This document shows positions 8,605 through 15,882 of a stretch of 64,000 bases of DNA, piece by piece. The stretch is from Staphylococcus kloosii (lineage in GTDB: Bacteria; Bacillota; Bacilli; Staphylococcales; Staphylococcaceae). Position numbers and translations under genes: made by a program. Under the pieces are notes generated by a model. That model saw nothing but the letters and a program-made list of their open reading frames with translations. It ran no database searches and was not told where the DNA came from. The stretch is from the NCBI RefSeq assembly GCF_003019255.1, contig NZ_CP027846.1:1736001-1800000 (forward strand), given 5' to 3'. Position 1 is the first letter of the stretch. Every line of letters begins with the position of its first letter.

Positions 8605-9888
8605 ATGCCAGAGGTAAAAGTTCCAGAATTAGCAGAATCAATCACAGAAGGTACCATTGCAGAATGGTTAAAACAAGTAGGAGATAGCGTAGATAAAGGT
8701 GAAGCTATCTTAGAATTAGAAACAGATAAAGTTAACGTAGAAGTAGTTTCAGAAGATGCGGGCGTACTTCAAGAAACTCTTGCTAACGAAGGCGATACTG
8801 TTGAAGTAGGTCAAGCAATTGCTGTTGTAGGCGAAGGTGAACCTTCAAATAGCGGTAGTAGCGAATCACAAGGTTCTTCAGATAAAGAGGCAAGTGCATC
8901 TTCAGATGACAAAGCTGAAGCTTCTAACGATCAACAACCTGCAACTTCTGAAGTTTCAGAAAGCAGTAGCAGTGACAATGGCCAACGCGTAAATGCGACA
9001 CCATCTGCTAGAAAATATGCACGCGAAAAAGGTATTGATTTAAACGATGTTGCTTCTAATTCAGGCGATGTTGTGAGAAAAGAACACATCGACCAAAGTC
9101 AAAACAAACAAGCTTCATCAAGTAATGCAGCTGATTCAAGTAAAAAAGAAGAAGCAAAAGCACCAGCAAATCAAAACCCTTCAAAACCAGTTAGAAGAGA
9201 AAAAATGTCTCGTCGTAAGAAAACAGCTTCTAAAAAATTATTAGAAGTATCTAACAACACTGCAATGTTAACTACATTCAATGAAATCGACATGACAAAT
9301 GTTATGAACTTACGTAAACGTAAAAAAGAACAGTTTATTAAAGATCATGACGGTACAAAACTTGGATTTATGTCATTCTTCACAAAAGCAGCAGTAGCAG
9401 CATTGAAAAAATATCCAGAAGTTAATGCTGAAATCGATGGCGATGACATGATTACAAAAGAATTCTATGATATCGGTGTAGCAGTTTCAACTGACGACGG
9501 ATTACTAGTACCTTTCGTTAGAGATTGTGACAAGAAAAACTTTGCTGAAATCGAAGCTGAAATTGCTAACTTAGCAGTTAAAGCTCGCGACAAAAAATTA
9601 GGATTAGATGATATGGTTAACGGATCGTTCACGATTACTAATGGTGGTATCTTTGGTTCAATGATGTCAACACCAATTATTAACGGTAGTCAAGCAGCAA
9701 TCCTAGGCATGCACTCTATCATCACACGTCCAATTGCAATTGATGCAGACACAATCGAAAACCGTCCAATGATGTACATTGCATTAAGCTATGACCACAG
9801 AATTATCGACGGCAAAGAAGCAGTTGGATTCTTAAAAACAATTAAAGACTTAATCGAAAACCCAGAAGATTTATTATTAGAATCTTAA
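8605..9888 (+). CDS. odhB: Dihydrolipoyllysine succinyltransferase (E2 of 2-oxoglutarate dehydrogenase)
   Basis: This is the E2 core of the 2-oxoglutarate dehydrogenase complex. Domains are an N-terminal lipoyl domain (residues 1-~76, lipoylated Lys in ELETDKVNVE, about residue 43), a Ser/Gln/Asp-rich linker (~80-130), a peripheral subunit-binding domain (ATPSARKYAREKGID, ~132-165), a second Lys/Ala-rich linker, and the catalytic domain (~200-427) with the active-site motif SYDHRIIDGKEAV near the C-terminus. Length 427 is normal. Its last codons and its terminator are duplicated ~4 kb downstream at 13834-13935, which suggests that the gene's 3' end was used as an integration site without damaging the protein. 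Confidence 0.97.
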   Translation: MPEVKVPELAESITEGTIAEWLKQVGDSVDKGEAILELETDKVNVEVVSEDAGVLQETLANEGDTVEVGQAIAVVGEGEPSNSGSSESQGSSDKEASASSDDKAEASNDQQPATSEVSESSSSDNGQRVNATPSARKYAREKGIDLNDVASNSGDVVRKEHIDQSQNKQASSSNAADSSKKEEAKAPANQNPSKPVRREKMSRRKKTASKKLLEVSNNTAMLTTFNEIDMTNVMNLRKRKKEQFIKDHDGTKLGFMSFFTKAAVAALKKYPEVNAEIDGDDMITKEFYDIGVAVSTDDGLLVPFVRDCDKKNFAEIEAEIANLAVKARDKKLGLDDMVNGSFTITNGGIFGSMMSTPIINGSQAAILGMHSIITRPIAIDADTIENRPMMYIALSYDHRIIDGKEAVGFLKTIKDLIENPEDLLLES

Positions 9889-9960
9889 TTCACAAATAAA
9901 ATAGTTTATTAATCGAAAACACAACGGCGCGCAACGTCGTTGTGTTTTTTATGTATTTAT
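9858..9960 (+). repeat. Direct repeat, left copy (3' end of odhB plus terminator)
   Basis: This ~103-base segment recurs at 13834-13935. The first ~38 bases, which encode the OdhB C-terminus NPEDLLLES and the stop, are identical in both copies. The six substitutions and one single-base indel all lie beyond the stop codon. Such a repeat is what an att-type junction at a gene 3' end would leave. This copy is joined to odhB. Confidence 0.85.
9919..9950 (+). terminator. Terminator of odhAB
   Basis: An 11-bp stem (ACACAACGGCG, 9919-9929, pairing with 9935-9945, one G-U) with loop CGCAA is followed by six T. It lies 30 bases behind odhB. Confidence 0.88.
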
Positions 9961-10225
9961 TCATTTATCTTAATTTCTCCCAAAATCCCCCCAAAGCATG
10001 ATTTTTAATAAAGAAGAAATTTTAACCCAAATAAAAAACCGTTATACGGTATACTGCAAAAATGTTATATAATGTGGCACTTATTCTTTTATAAGATATG
10101 ACAATACACTTATGTATCGTCATAACGTATTAAAGTTACTGAAAAAACAGTAAATTCATTCTGAAAATGGTCAGAGTATATAGCTATTAATCAAAAAAGA
10201 CTAATAGCAATAAGGAGGGCTGAAT
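9961..10225. other. Intergenic stretch with several stem-loops at the left end of the island
   Basis: These 265 bases contain no gene. They hold four inverted repeats: ACCGT/ACGGT around 10038-10050, TATGAC/GTCATA at 10097-10124 (ten paired bases with one mismatch), TTACTG/CAGTAA at 10136-10153 and GCTATTA/TAATAGC at 10183-10208. A TATAAT at 10068-10073 could be a -10 box, but its -35 is weak. The last hairpin ends just before the ribosome-binding site of the next gene. Such clustered hairpins occur in plasmid control regions; no specific origin could be recognised. Confidence 0.4.
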
Positions 10226-10492
10226 ATGAAAAACAACGGGACGTTAGAAAATATTAAAGTAGAATTAAAAAACGGTAAGTGCTTATTTTATAACGTACGC
10301 TTATACGATACTGAAGTAGGACGCGTAAACCACAATGAAGCTATCGAAGTTTTACCGTATCTAAAAAAATTAGACGAAAATATAATGATTTGTTTAGATA
10401 TTAGCAATAGAGATTTAAGACAATTAGGACTTAACGCAAGACCTATGGTAGAGCCAATGCCTGCATTTGCAGAGCATAAAAAACGTAAGTAA
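10226..10492 (+). CDS. Unrecognised 88-residue protein in the odhB island
   Basis: I do not recognise this gene. It encodes 88 residues with no signal peptide or membrane segment and a basic C-terminus (AEHKKRK). Hydrophobic and charged stretches alternate (ENIKVELKNGKCLFYNVRLYD; later ICLDISNRDLRQLG), suggesting a small folded soluble protein. A near-perfect ribosome-binding site (AAGGAGG) precedes the ATG, so translation is likely. The next small gene starts 13 bases after its stop with its own AAGGAG site, so the two look like an operon. Position between the odhB repeats and the compact, overlapping style suggest plasmid or island origin; that is inference. Confidence 0.65.
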   Translation: MKNNGTLENIKVELKNGKCLFYNVRLYDTEVGRVNHNEAIEVLPYLKKLDENIMICLDISNRDLRQLGLNARPMVEPMPAFAEHKKRK

Positions 10493-10505
10493 GGAGTGTT
10501 TGTTT

Positions 10506-10685
10506 GTGGCAAGAGGTAAAACCAATTCCGAAATATTAAATAACAAAGCGTTTAATGAGCCTATCGAAGTATCTTATGGCAAAGATATAGATAACACGAA
10601 AATAAAACTGAATCACAGAACGCCTATAAGTCCACCTACAATATTGGATAATAGCAATCAAACGCAAGTCATTTACGATAAATAA
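10506..10685 (+). CDS. Unrecognised 59-residue protein, possibly frameshifted
   Basis: I do not recognise this gene. The GTG at 10506 is chosen because AAGGAG lies nine bases upstream; an in-frame ATG at 10467 would sit inside the preceding gene. The product is hydrophilic and begins ARGKTNSEILNNKAF. After the stop at 10683 another frame is open from 10682 to 10837 and encodes a basic stretch (LTPSEEATLRKRLREQ...) with no ATG/GTG/TTG start of its own. The two parts may once have been one protein of ~110 residues split by a frameshift. A terminator hairpin follows at 10847. Confidence 0.5.
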   Translation: MARGKTNSEILNNKAFNEPIEVSYGKDIDNTKIKLNHRTPISPPTILDNSNQTQVIYDK

Positions 10686-10837
10686 AAAAGGCGAATAAAT
10701 GGAATATATTAACGCCCTCAGAAGAAGCAACGTTACGCAAACGTTTGCGAGAGCAAAGCCGTAACACACGCCAACAAGAAAGCGCGAAAATAGAGCGTGG
10801 CAATGGTACAAAAAAGCAAATTACGACTCGTAAGATA
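10682..10837 (+). pseudogene. Orphan open frame, possible frameshifted tail of the 59-residue gene
   Basis: An open frame of ~51 codons without a usual start codon encodes a strongly basic, helix-prone sequence (EEATLRKRLREQSRNTRQQE). It begins within the stop region of the preceding gene and ends just before a terminator, so it fills the space expected for a 3' end. This fits a decayed C-terminus. A functional peptide started at a non-standard codon cannot be excluded. Confidence 0.35.
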
Positions 10838-10846
10838 TAAGTTATT

Positions 10847-10880
10847 GCCCTGCATTAAAAATTAGTGCAGGGCCGTTTTG
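10847..10880 (+). terminator. Terminator behind the small island genes
   Basis: An 8-bp GC-rich stem (GCCCTGCA at 10847-10854 with TGCAGGGC at 10866-10873) is followed by CGTTTTG. It separates the two small genes from the ArsR-type regulator. Confidence 0.8.
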
Positions 10881-11010
10881 TCACTATATTTTATATGTGA
10901 AAATTAATTTATCCAATAAATGACAATTAATGAATTCTTACCTATATTATATTATTAATTAAAGAATTTGGTTATACTAATATTAGAATAGATGCTAAAG
11001 GAGCTTATAA

Positions 11011-11316
11011 ATGATCCAAGAAACATTAGAAATATTTAAGCGAGGAACAAAAATTTTAAATATCCTTCAAGATGAAAAAAGACAACAAATTCTTGTTTTA
11101 TTGTGTAGAGAAAAACAATTAACAGTTAACCAGATTACTTTATTATTACCCATTTCACGTCCAGCTGTTTCTCACCATTTGAAGTTAATGTTAGATGCAG
11201 GTATTTTATCTGTCAGTCAAGTAGGACTTGAGAGATACTATAGTTCAGATTTAGAAGATACTTTAGATTGGTTAAAAGAATTAACTTCTTCTCTCGAAGC
11301 AGATCTTGCAGATTAG
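11011..11316 (+). CDS. ArsR/SmtB-family transcriptional regulator
   Basis: This is a 101-residue winged-helix repressor of the ArsR family. The recognition-helix region reads ISRPAVSHHLKLMLDAGIL, followed by the wing VGLERYYS. The metal-site cysteine pair of classic ArsR proteins (ELCVCDL in helix alpha3) is absent; the only Cys is in LVLLCREK. It therefore probably senses something other than arsenite by the standard site, or uses a single-thiol redox switch (inference). ATG follows AAAGGAG. It precedes the alpha/beta hydrolase by 102 bases, and a 22-bp palindrome between the two is a good operator candidate. Confidence 0.88.
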   Translation: MIQETLEIFKRGTKILNILQDEKRQQILVLLCREKQLTVNQITLLLPISRPAVSHHLKLMLDAGILSVSQVGLERYYSSDLEDTLDWLKELTSSLEADLAD

Positions 11317-11333
11317 TTTAAAATTTTGAGCAT

Positions 11334-11355
11334 TATGTTTAAATGTTTAAACATA
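11334..11355. promoter_or_regulatory. 22-bp palindrome, probable operator of the ArsR-type regulator
   Basis: TATGTTTAAA at 11334-11343 and TTTAAACATA at 11346-11355 form a perfect inverted repeat with a 2-base centre. It lies between the regulator stop and the hydrolase start, ~64 bases before the latter. A possible -10 (TATTAT, 11372-11377) lies just downstream, so the palindrome would overlap the -35 region. Size and symmetry fit a homodimeric winged-helix repressor. Confidence 0.6.
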
Positions 11356-11418
11356 TGGATATATATATTAGTATTATTCCTTATTGGAATGTAAACTTAG
11401 CAGTAAAGGAGATTTATT

Positions 11419-12372
11419 ATGAATAAAAAAATAGTTTTAGAGTCTGCCGCACAAAAATTTAGTGATGCTAACAAGCCACATCCACGCATTTATGAATTAG
11501 CCCCTGAAGATGGTCGAAATTTACTAGAAGAAGTACAAACATCCCCAGTGGAAAAATATGATGTAGATATTGAAGATACAAATTTTTCAACTGAAAAATG
11601 GGGGGATATTCAAGTCCGTTTTATTCGCCCGAAAGGAAATAAAGATAAGCTTCCAATAATATATTATATACATGGAGCTGGTTGGGTTTTTGGCAGTGCA
11701 AAAACACATGACAAATTAGTAAGAGAATTAGCTGTAAGAACAAACTCTGTAGTAGTATTCCCAGAATATACACGCTCTCCAGAAGCTAAATACCCAACAG
11801 CAATTGAACAAAATTATGATGTATTGCAACAACTAAAAGACGTATCTGAAAAGAAAAATTTTGATATCAATAAATTAACAGTTGCAGGTGATTCAGTTGG
11901 CGGTAATATGGCTACTGTAATGACTATCATGACAAAACAATACGGTGGATTGCCAATAAAACAGCAGTTGTTATATTATCCTGTAACAAATGCAGAATTT
12001 GATACAGAATCATATAACCAATTTGCTGAAAATTACTATCTTACTAAAGAAGGTATGCAATGGTTTTGGAATCAATATACAGCGGATTCTAAAGAAAGAG
12101 CAGAAATCACTGCATCTCCGTTACGTGCTTCTATTGAAGATCTTAAGGGACTACCGCCTGCTATGATTCTAAATGCAGAAGCTGATGTATTACGCGATGA
12201 GGGCGAGGCTTATGCAAATAAATTAAGAGAAGCTGGCGTTGAAATAGCTCAAATACGTTTCCAAGGAACAATTCATGACTTTGTTATGGTGAATGACTTG
12301 GATCAAACCAGTGCAACTCGAGAAGCTATGGATATTTCAACATCTTGGATTAATAAGAAAAACAATTATTAA
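11419..12372 (+). CDS. Alpha/beta hydrolase, hormone-sensitive-lipase-type esterase
   Basis: This 317-residue hydrolase belongs to the bacterial HSL (acetyl-esterase Aes-like) family. It shows the oxyanion-hole motif as YIHGAGWVFG (HGGG variant), the nucleophile elbow VAGDSVGGNMA with Ser near residue 158, an Asp in LNAEADVLRDEG, and the catalytic His in GTIHDF (about residue 290). No signal peptide is visible, so it is cytoplasmic. The substrate is probably a short-chain acyl ester; a role in detoxification is inferred from its neighbours. ATG follows AAGGAG. It is preceded by the putative ArsR operator and followed by a strong hairpin. Confidence 0.9.
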   Translation: MNKKIVLESAAQKFSDANKPHPRIYELAPEDGRNLLEEVQTSPVEKYDVDIEDTNFSTEKWGDIQVRFIRPKGNKDKLPIIYYIHGAGWVFGSAKTHDKLVRELAVRTNSVVVFPEYTRSPEAKYPTAIEQNYDVLQQLKDVSEKKNFDINKLTVAGDSVGGNMATVMTIMTKQYGGLPIKQQLLYYPVTNAEFDTESYNQFAENYYLTKEGMQWFWNQYTADSKERAEITASPLRASIEDLKGLPPAMILNAEADVLRDEGEAYANKLREAGVEIAQIRFQGTIHDFVMVNDLDQTSATREAMDISTSWINKKNNY

Positions 12373-12421
12373 TATTTCTATTAAAACAAATGATTAACGT
12401 GCATTCCTTGCATTATCATTT

Positions 12422-12455
12422 AGTGAATCAACAATATGTTGATTCACTGTTTATA
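12422..12455 (+). terminator. Hairpin behind the hydrolase gene
   Basis: A perfect 12-bp stem (AGTGAATCAACA at 12422-12433 with 12437-12448) has a three-base loop and is followed by GTTTATAT. The T-tract is weak, so it may attenuate rather than fully stop transcription into the next gene. Confidence 0.6.
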
Positions 12456-12487
12456 TAAAAATAAGAGATTAAAGGAAAGAGTATATA

Positions 12488-13408
12488 GTGCAGACAATAC
12501 TAGGAAGTAATGGACAAATTGGACAAGAAATTGCTAAAGAAATTTATAGTAAATATACTAAAAACATACGGTTGGTAAGTAGAAAACCTAAAAAAATACA
12601 CGATACTGATGAAGTGGTCCCAGCAGATTTGATGAAATATGAGGATACTTATAAAGCTATTGAAGGCAGCGATATTGTTTACTTTGCTGTTGGTTTACCA
12701 TCTAATTCAGAAATGTGGGAAAAACGGTTTCCTATAATTATGGAAAATGTTATTAAAGCATGTCAAGAAACGAACAGCAAATTAGCGTTCTTTGATAATA
12801 CTTATATGTATGAAAAAAATGATAATGTGCAAGTAGAAAGTAGTCCATTTAAAGCAAAAGGACGTAAATCAAAAGTACGCGCTGAAATGGCTAACATGTT
12901 ATTATCAGCTATGAAAGATGAAACAATTGATGCAGTCATTGGTCGCGCACCAGAATTTTATGGGCCAGATTTAACTCAAAGTATAACGAACTCTATGATT
13001 TTTAATCGCGTTAAAGAAGGCAAACGAGCAATTGTTCCATTGAGTGATTCTGTTCTACGTACACTTATATGGACGCCTGATGCTAGTCGCGCATTAGCAT
13101 TGCTTGGTAATACACCTGATGCTTATGGAGAAACTTGGCATTTACCTACAGATTCTAGCATTACCTATAGAAATCTTATAAATAAAGTTGAAAATATTAT
13201 TAATAAAAAAGTTAACTATACTGTGCTTCCAATGTGGATGTTTAAAGTAGGAAGCCTATTCAATAAACAAGTTAAGGAACTTGTTGAACTTTTACCTAGA
13301 TATAAGTATGACAATATATTCAAATCACAAAAGTTTAAAAAACAATTTCCTGATTTTAAAACAACAACATTTGATGAAGGTATCAATCAAGTATTTTCCA
13401 AAAAGTAA
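12488..13408 (+). CDS. NAD(P)-dependent epimerase/reductase family protein
   Basis: This is a 306-residue Rossmann-fold protein of the extended SDR/NmrA-like group. The N-terminal nucleotide-binding loop is ILGSNGQIGQEIA (GXXGXXG), after which come DIVYFAVGLP and FFDNTYMYE, where the SDR active-site strand lies; a YXXXK motif is not clear, so catalysis is uncertain. The start is GTG at 12488, supported by AAAGGAAAG upstream. It follows the esterase and may be read through from it. It could be a nucleoside-diphosphate-sugar epimerase relative or an NAD(P)H-binding reductase; no substrate is suggested. Confidence 0.8.
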   Translation: MQTILGSNGQIGQEIAKEIYSKYTKNIRLVSRKPKKIHDTDEVVPADLMKYEDTYKAIEGSDIVYFAVGLPSNSEMWEKRFPIIMENVIKACQETNSKLAFFDNTYMYEKNDNVQVESSPFKAKGRKSKVRAEMANMLLSAMKDETIDAVIGRAPEFYGPDLTQSITNSMIFNRVKEGKRAIVPLSDSVLRTLIWTPDASRALALLGNTPDAYGETWHLPTDSSITYRNLINKVENIINKKVNYTVLPMWMFKVGSLFNKQVKELVELLPRYKYDNIFKSQKFKKQFPDFKTTTFDEGINQVFSKK

Positions 13409-13436
13409 TTTTGTTTAAAAACAAAGGATTTTAATA

Positions 13437-13835
13437 ATGAAAAAGATAATGATTGTAAACACAAGTAGTAATCAGTTTAGGGATAGCAAGAAATCTACTG
13501 GATTGTGGTTTGGAGAACTCGTTCATTTTTATGACTGTTTTAACAATAACAATTATGCAATTGACATATTTAATATAAAAGGTGGCGACACTCCTATTGA
13601 CCCAGTGAGCTTAAACACATTCATGTAAGACCGTGTAACCAAAAAGTATTACAAAGATCAACATTTTATGAATTTGTTAAAAAATGCGCAGTCAATTGCT
13701 TATGCAAATTCTAAAGAATATGATGTTATTTATTTTACTGGTGGTCACGGTGTTATGTTTGACTTTCCTGACAACCAATTTATACAAGCTGCAATAAATG
13801 AAGTATATAATCATGATAGTATATATTCTAGCTAA
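13437..13835 (+). pseudogene. Broken DJ-1/PfpI family gene
   Basis: The frame opens with KKIMIVNTSSNQF and continues through GLWFGELVHFYDCF, typical of the DJ-1/PfpI (Hsp31-like) family also seen intact at 50650-51312. A TAA at 13626 interrupts it, but the same frame then continues for another ~66 codons with family features (KEYDVIYFTGGHGVMFDFPDN). The sequence stops at 13833-13835, exactly where the second odhB repeat begins. The catalytic cysteine region (AVCHGP-like) and the rest of the C-terminus are missing. The gene is thus doubly inactivated by a nonsense codon and by truncation at the island edge. Confidence 0.85.
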
Positions 13836-13935
13836 ACCCAGAAGATTTATTATTAGAATCTTAATTCACAAACAAAATTGTTTATTAATCGAAAACACAA
13901 CGACGTGCAACGTCGTTGTATTTTTATATATTTAT
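13834..13935 (+). repeat. Direct repeat, right copy (orphan odhB 3' end plus terminator)
   Basis: This copy repeats the last ten codons, the stop and the terminator of odhB but has no gene body in front; it abuts the truncated DJ-1 gene. Its hairpin (ACAACGACG with CGTCGTTGT, loop TGCAA) is perfectly paired and followed by T5. It marks the right edge of the island and probably represents the chromosomal side of the original odhB locus, or a regenerated attachment site. Confidence 0.85.
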
Positions 13936-14060
13936 AGTAGTGTTATTATTTTAATTAAGGATTTTAAGTAGTCATTAGACTTTAAAATGCTATAAATAAG
14001 ATATAATAATTTTGATTTCTTTGAAGTGAATTTTCATTAATTAACAAAGGGGATTTGACG

Positions 14061-14482
14061 ATGAACGAAATAAAAGTTGTTTATGGCTTAGTTAAAAATG
14101 AAAATGGTGAAATATTATCAGTTCATAACATAAAGCATAATACATGGAGCTTACCAGGTGGCGCTGTTGAAAAAATGAAAGTTTGAAGGATGCAGTAATT
14201 AGAGAATTTTTTGAAGAAACAGGTTTCGATATAGAGGTGGAAAATATAGTTGCAATTAACGAAGGTAAAATCTTGAACCATAATAATCATGCTTTATTTA
14301 TAACATTTAGTTGTAAAATAGTAGGTGGGACTTTAACTAATAATTCCCCAGAAGAAATATCAGAAATAAAATGGCTAAAAAGTAATGAAATTGATAATTA
14401 TATCAAATATTATCAATCTAATATTATAGAGTTATTTAATAATAAAGCTGATTATTTTTATGAAGGTGAATTCGAAATATAA
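14061..14482 (+). pseudogene. Nudix hydrolase gene with a single-base frameshift
   Basis: The ATG at 14061 follows AAAGGGG and opens a Nudix frame (NEIKVVYGLVKNENGE ... WSLPGGAVEK) that stops after ~41 codons at 14184. The other frame continues as DAVIREFFEETGFDIE through to 14482. Adding one A to the six-A run at 14170-14175 joins both into a ~140-residue protein with a full Nudix box (GG-AVEKNESLKDAV-REFFEETGF). Family members hydrolyse nucleoside diphosphates linked to another moiety. The lesion may be a recent mutation, slippage in the homopolymer, or a base-calling error. Confidence 0.8.
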
Positions 14483-14582
14483 TATTTCGAATTCAAAAAT
14501 TTTGTAAAAAAATGACTGAGTTTTTAAATTTTTTCTGTGTAGAATCTCTATCTGATACTAATCCCAGGAAAGTATCCGCATA

Positions 14583-14616
14583 AAAAAACTGCCCACAAAG
14601 TTCAATACTTTGTCGA
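14583..14616 (-). terminator. Terminator of the small membrane protein gene (minus strand)
   Basis: An inverted repeat built on ACAAAGT/ACTTTGT with flanking ACTG/CAGT pairs runs into seven A (14583-14589) on the plus strand, which read as a T-tract for minus-strand transcripts ending behind 14660. A second loose inverted repeat (GACAGT/ACTGTC) extends to 14651. Confidence 0.6.
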
Positions 14617-14659
14617 CAGTCTGAGACAACGAGTGCATCGACTCACTGTCTTTTATATA

Positions 14660-14890
14660 TTAACCAATAAAAATTAAAACAATACCTGCAATAAGTAATA
14701 TAATAGAAAGTAACTTTTGACTTCGTTGAACTAAATCACTTAATAATACTAAAGCGATACCGACAACTAATAACTGATTATTAAATGTTGTTATTCCCAT
14801 AAAATCACCGATCATCATAATAACACCGTAGACTAATACACCGACTAGTAATACAGTACATACTATTGATAAAACCTTTGCGAATTTCAT
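14660..14890 (-). CDS. Small membrane protein (76 residues), unknown function
   Basis: I cannot name this gene. The 76-residue product is almost entirely hydrophobic, with helices at about residues 5-30, 38-52 and 58-75, and a short polar loop with LVQRSQK between the last two. There is no lipobox. A good AAGGAG site precedes the ATG, and a terminator follows, so it forms a single-gene unit. It is divergent from the ABC transporter genes at 15058. Confidence 0.65.
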   Translation of the reverse strand: MKFAKVLSIVCTVLLVGVLVYGVIMMIGDFMGITTFNNQLLVVGIALVLLSDLVQRSQKLLSIILLIAGIVLIFIG

Positions 14891-15057
14891 AATAAAACTC
14901 CTTCATATTTATAAAAGACAAAAACCAATATTTACAAACAATATTATAACTTAATTACTATCGATACTTCTAATCATTAGATTAACATTTGGAAGTTCAT
15001 AATTTGTTAGATATACTCAATACATAATTCGATAAATGATAGCAGAGAAGGTTTAAT

Positions 15058-15882
15058 ATGACACAACATTTAATAGCATTTCACAATGTTTCTAAAACAA
15101 TAAATCGTACTACGATAATTAAAAATTTTTCATTAACCATTCCGCCAAATTCCACTACCTACATACAAGGAACTAATGGCATCGGTAAAAGTGTAACTTT
15201 AAAATTAATCGCTCAATTAATTAAACCAACTAAAGGAAAATTAAAAGTACACGGTACAATAAGTTATATGCCAGATGTTTTTCCTAAAAATAACAAAGTT
15301 ACAGTTAATGAGTTTTTAACTACAATCTACAAAATCGAAAACGCTAAAAGCGTACATAATATGGATAAAGCACTCGCTTTCTATTATGACAAATTGAATT
15401 TAAGTCAGTTTAAAAATAAAAAGTTAATCGACTTATCAAAGGGGACATTACAAAAAGTAAATATAATCCAAACCTTATTAAAAGATGCTGATATTTATAT
15501 TTTTGATGAACCATTTAATGGATTAGACCAGCAAACGCTAAATAACTTTGTTCAATTACTTAAAAAATTAAAGGCAAATAAGGCTCTAATATTAACGTCT
15601 CATGAATATGACATTGCTAATGACTTAGCAACACATATTTTAAATTTAAATAACGCTACATATACTGCAAATCAATCATTTCATCAATCTAATGTTAAAT
15701 ACGTAACAATACCTTATGCTAATCATTTACCACAAGAGTCACTTCAATATATTGAATTTAGCGAAACCTACGACAATAAAATGACGCTCACAGTAAAAAG
15801 TGCTGATAGTAATACATTATTAGATATATTGATAAAAAATAATCACACAATACTAGAAGTTAGGGAAGAAAGCTTATGTTAA
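15058..15882 (+). CDS. ABC transporter ATP-binding protein
   Basis: This is a 274-residue ATPase of an ABC-type exporter. Walker A is GTNGIGKSVT (about residues 37-46), the signature is DLSKGTLQKVNI (variant of LSGGQ, typical of the NatA/BcrA-like exporter group), and Walker B is IYIFDEPFNGLD followed by the switch His in LTSHEYD. A ~60-residue C-terminal extension follows the core. The next gene, overlapping by seven bases, encodes the membrane partner. The substrate is unknown; the subgroup commonly exports peptides, lipids or ions. Confidence 0.9.
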   Translation: MTQHLIAFHNVSKTINRTTIIKNFSLTIPPNSTTYIQGTNGIGKSVTLKLIAQLIKPTKGKLKVHGTISYMPDVFPKNNKVTVNEFLTTIYKIENAKSVHNMDKALAFYYDKLNLSQFKNKKLIDLSKGTLQKVNIIQTLLKDADIYIFDEPFNGLDQQTLNNFVQLLKKLKANKALILTSHEYDIANDLATHILNLNNATYTANQSFHQSNVKYVTIPYANHLPQESLQYIEFSETYDNKMTLTVKSADSNTLLDILIKNNHTILEVREESLC

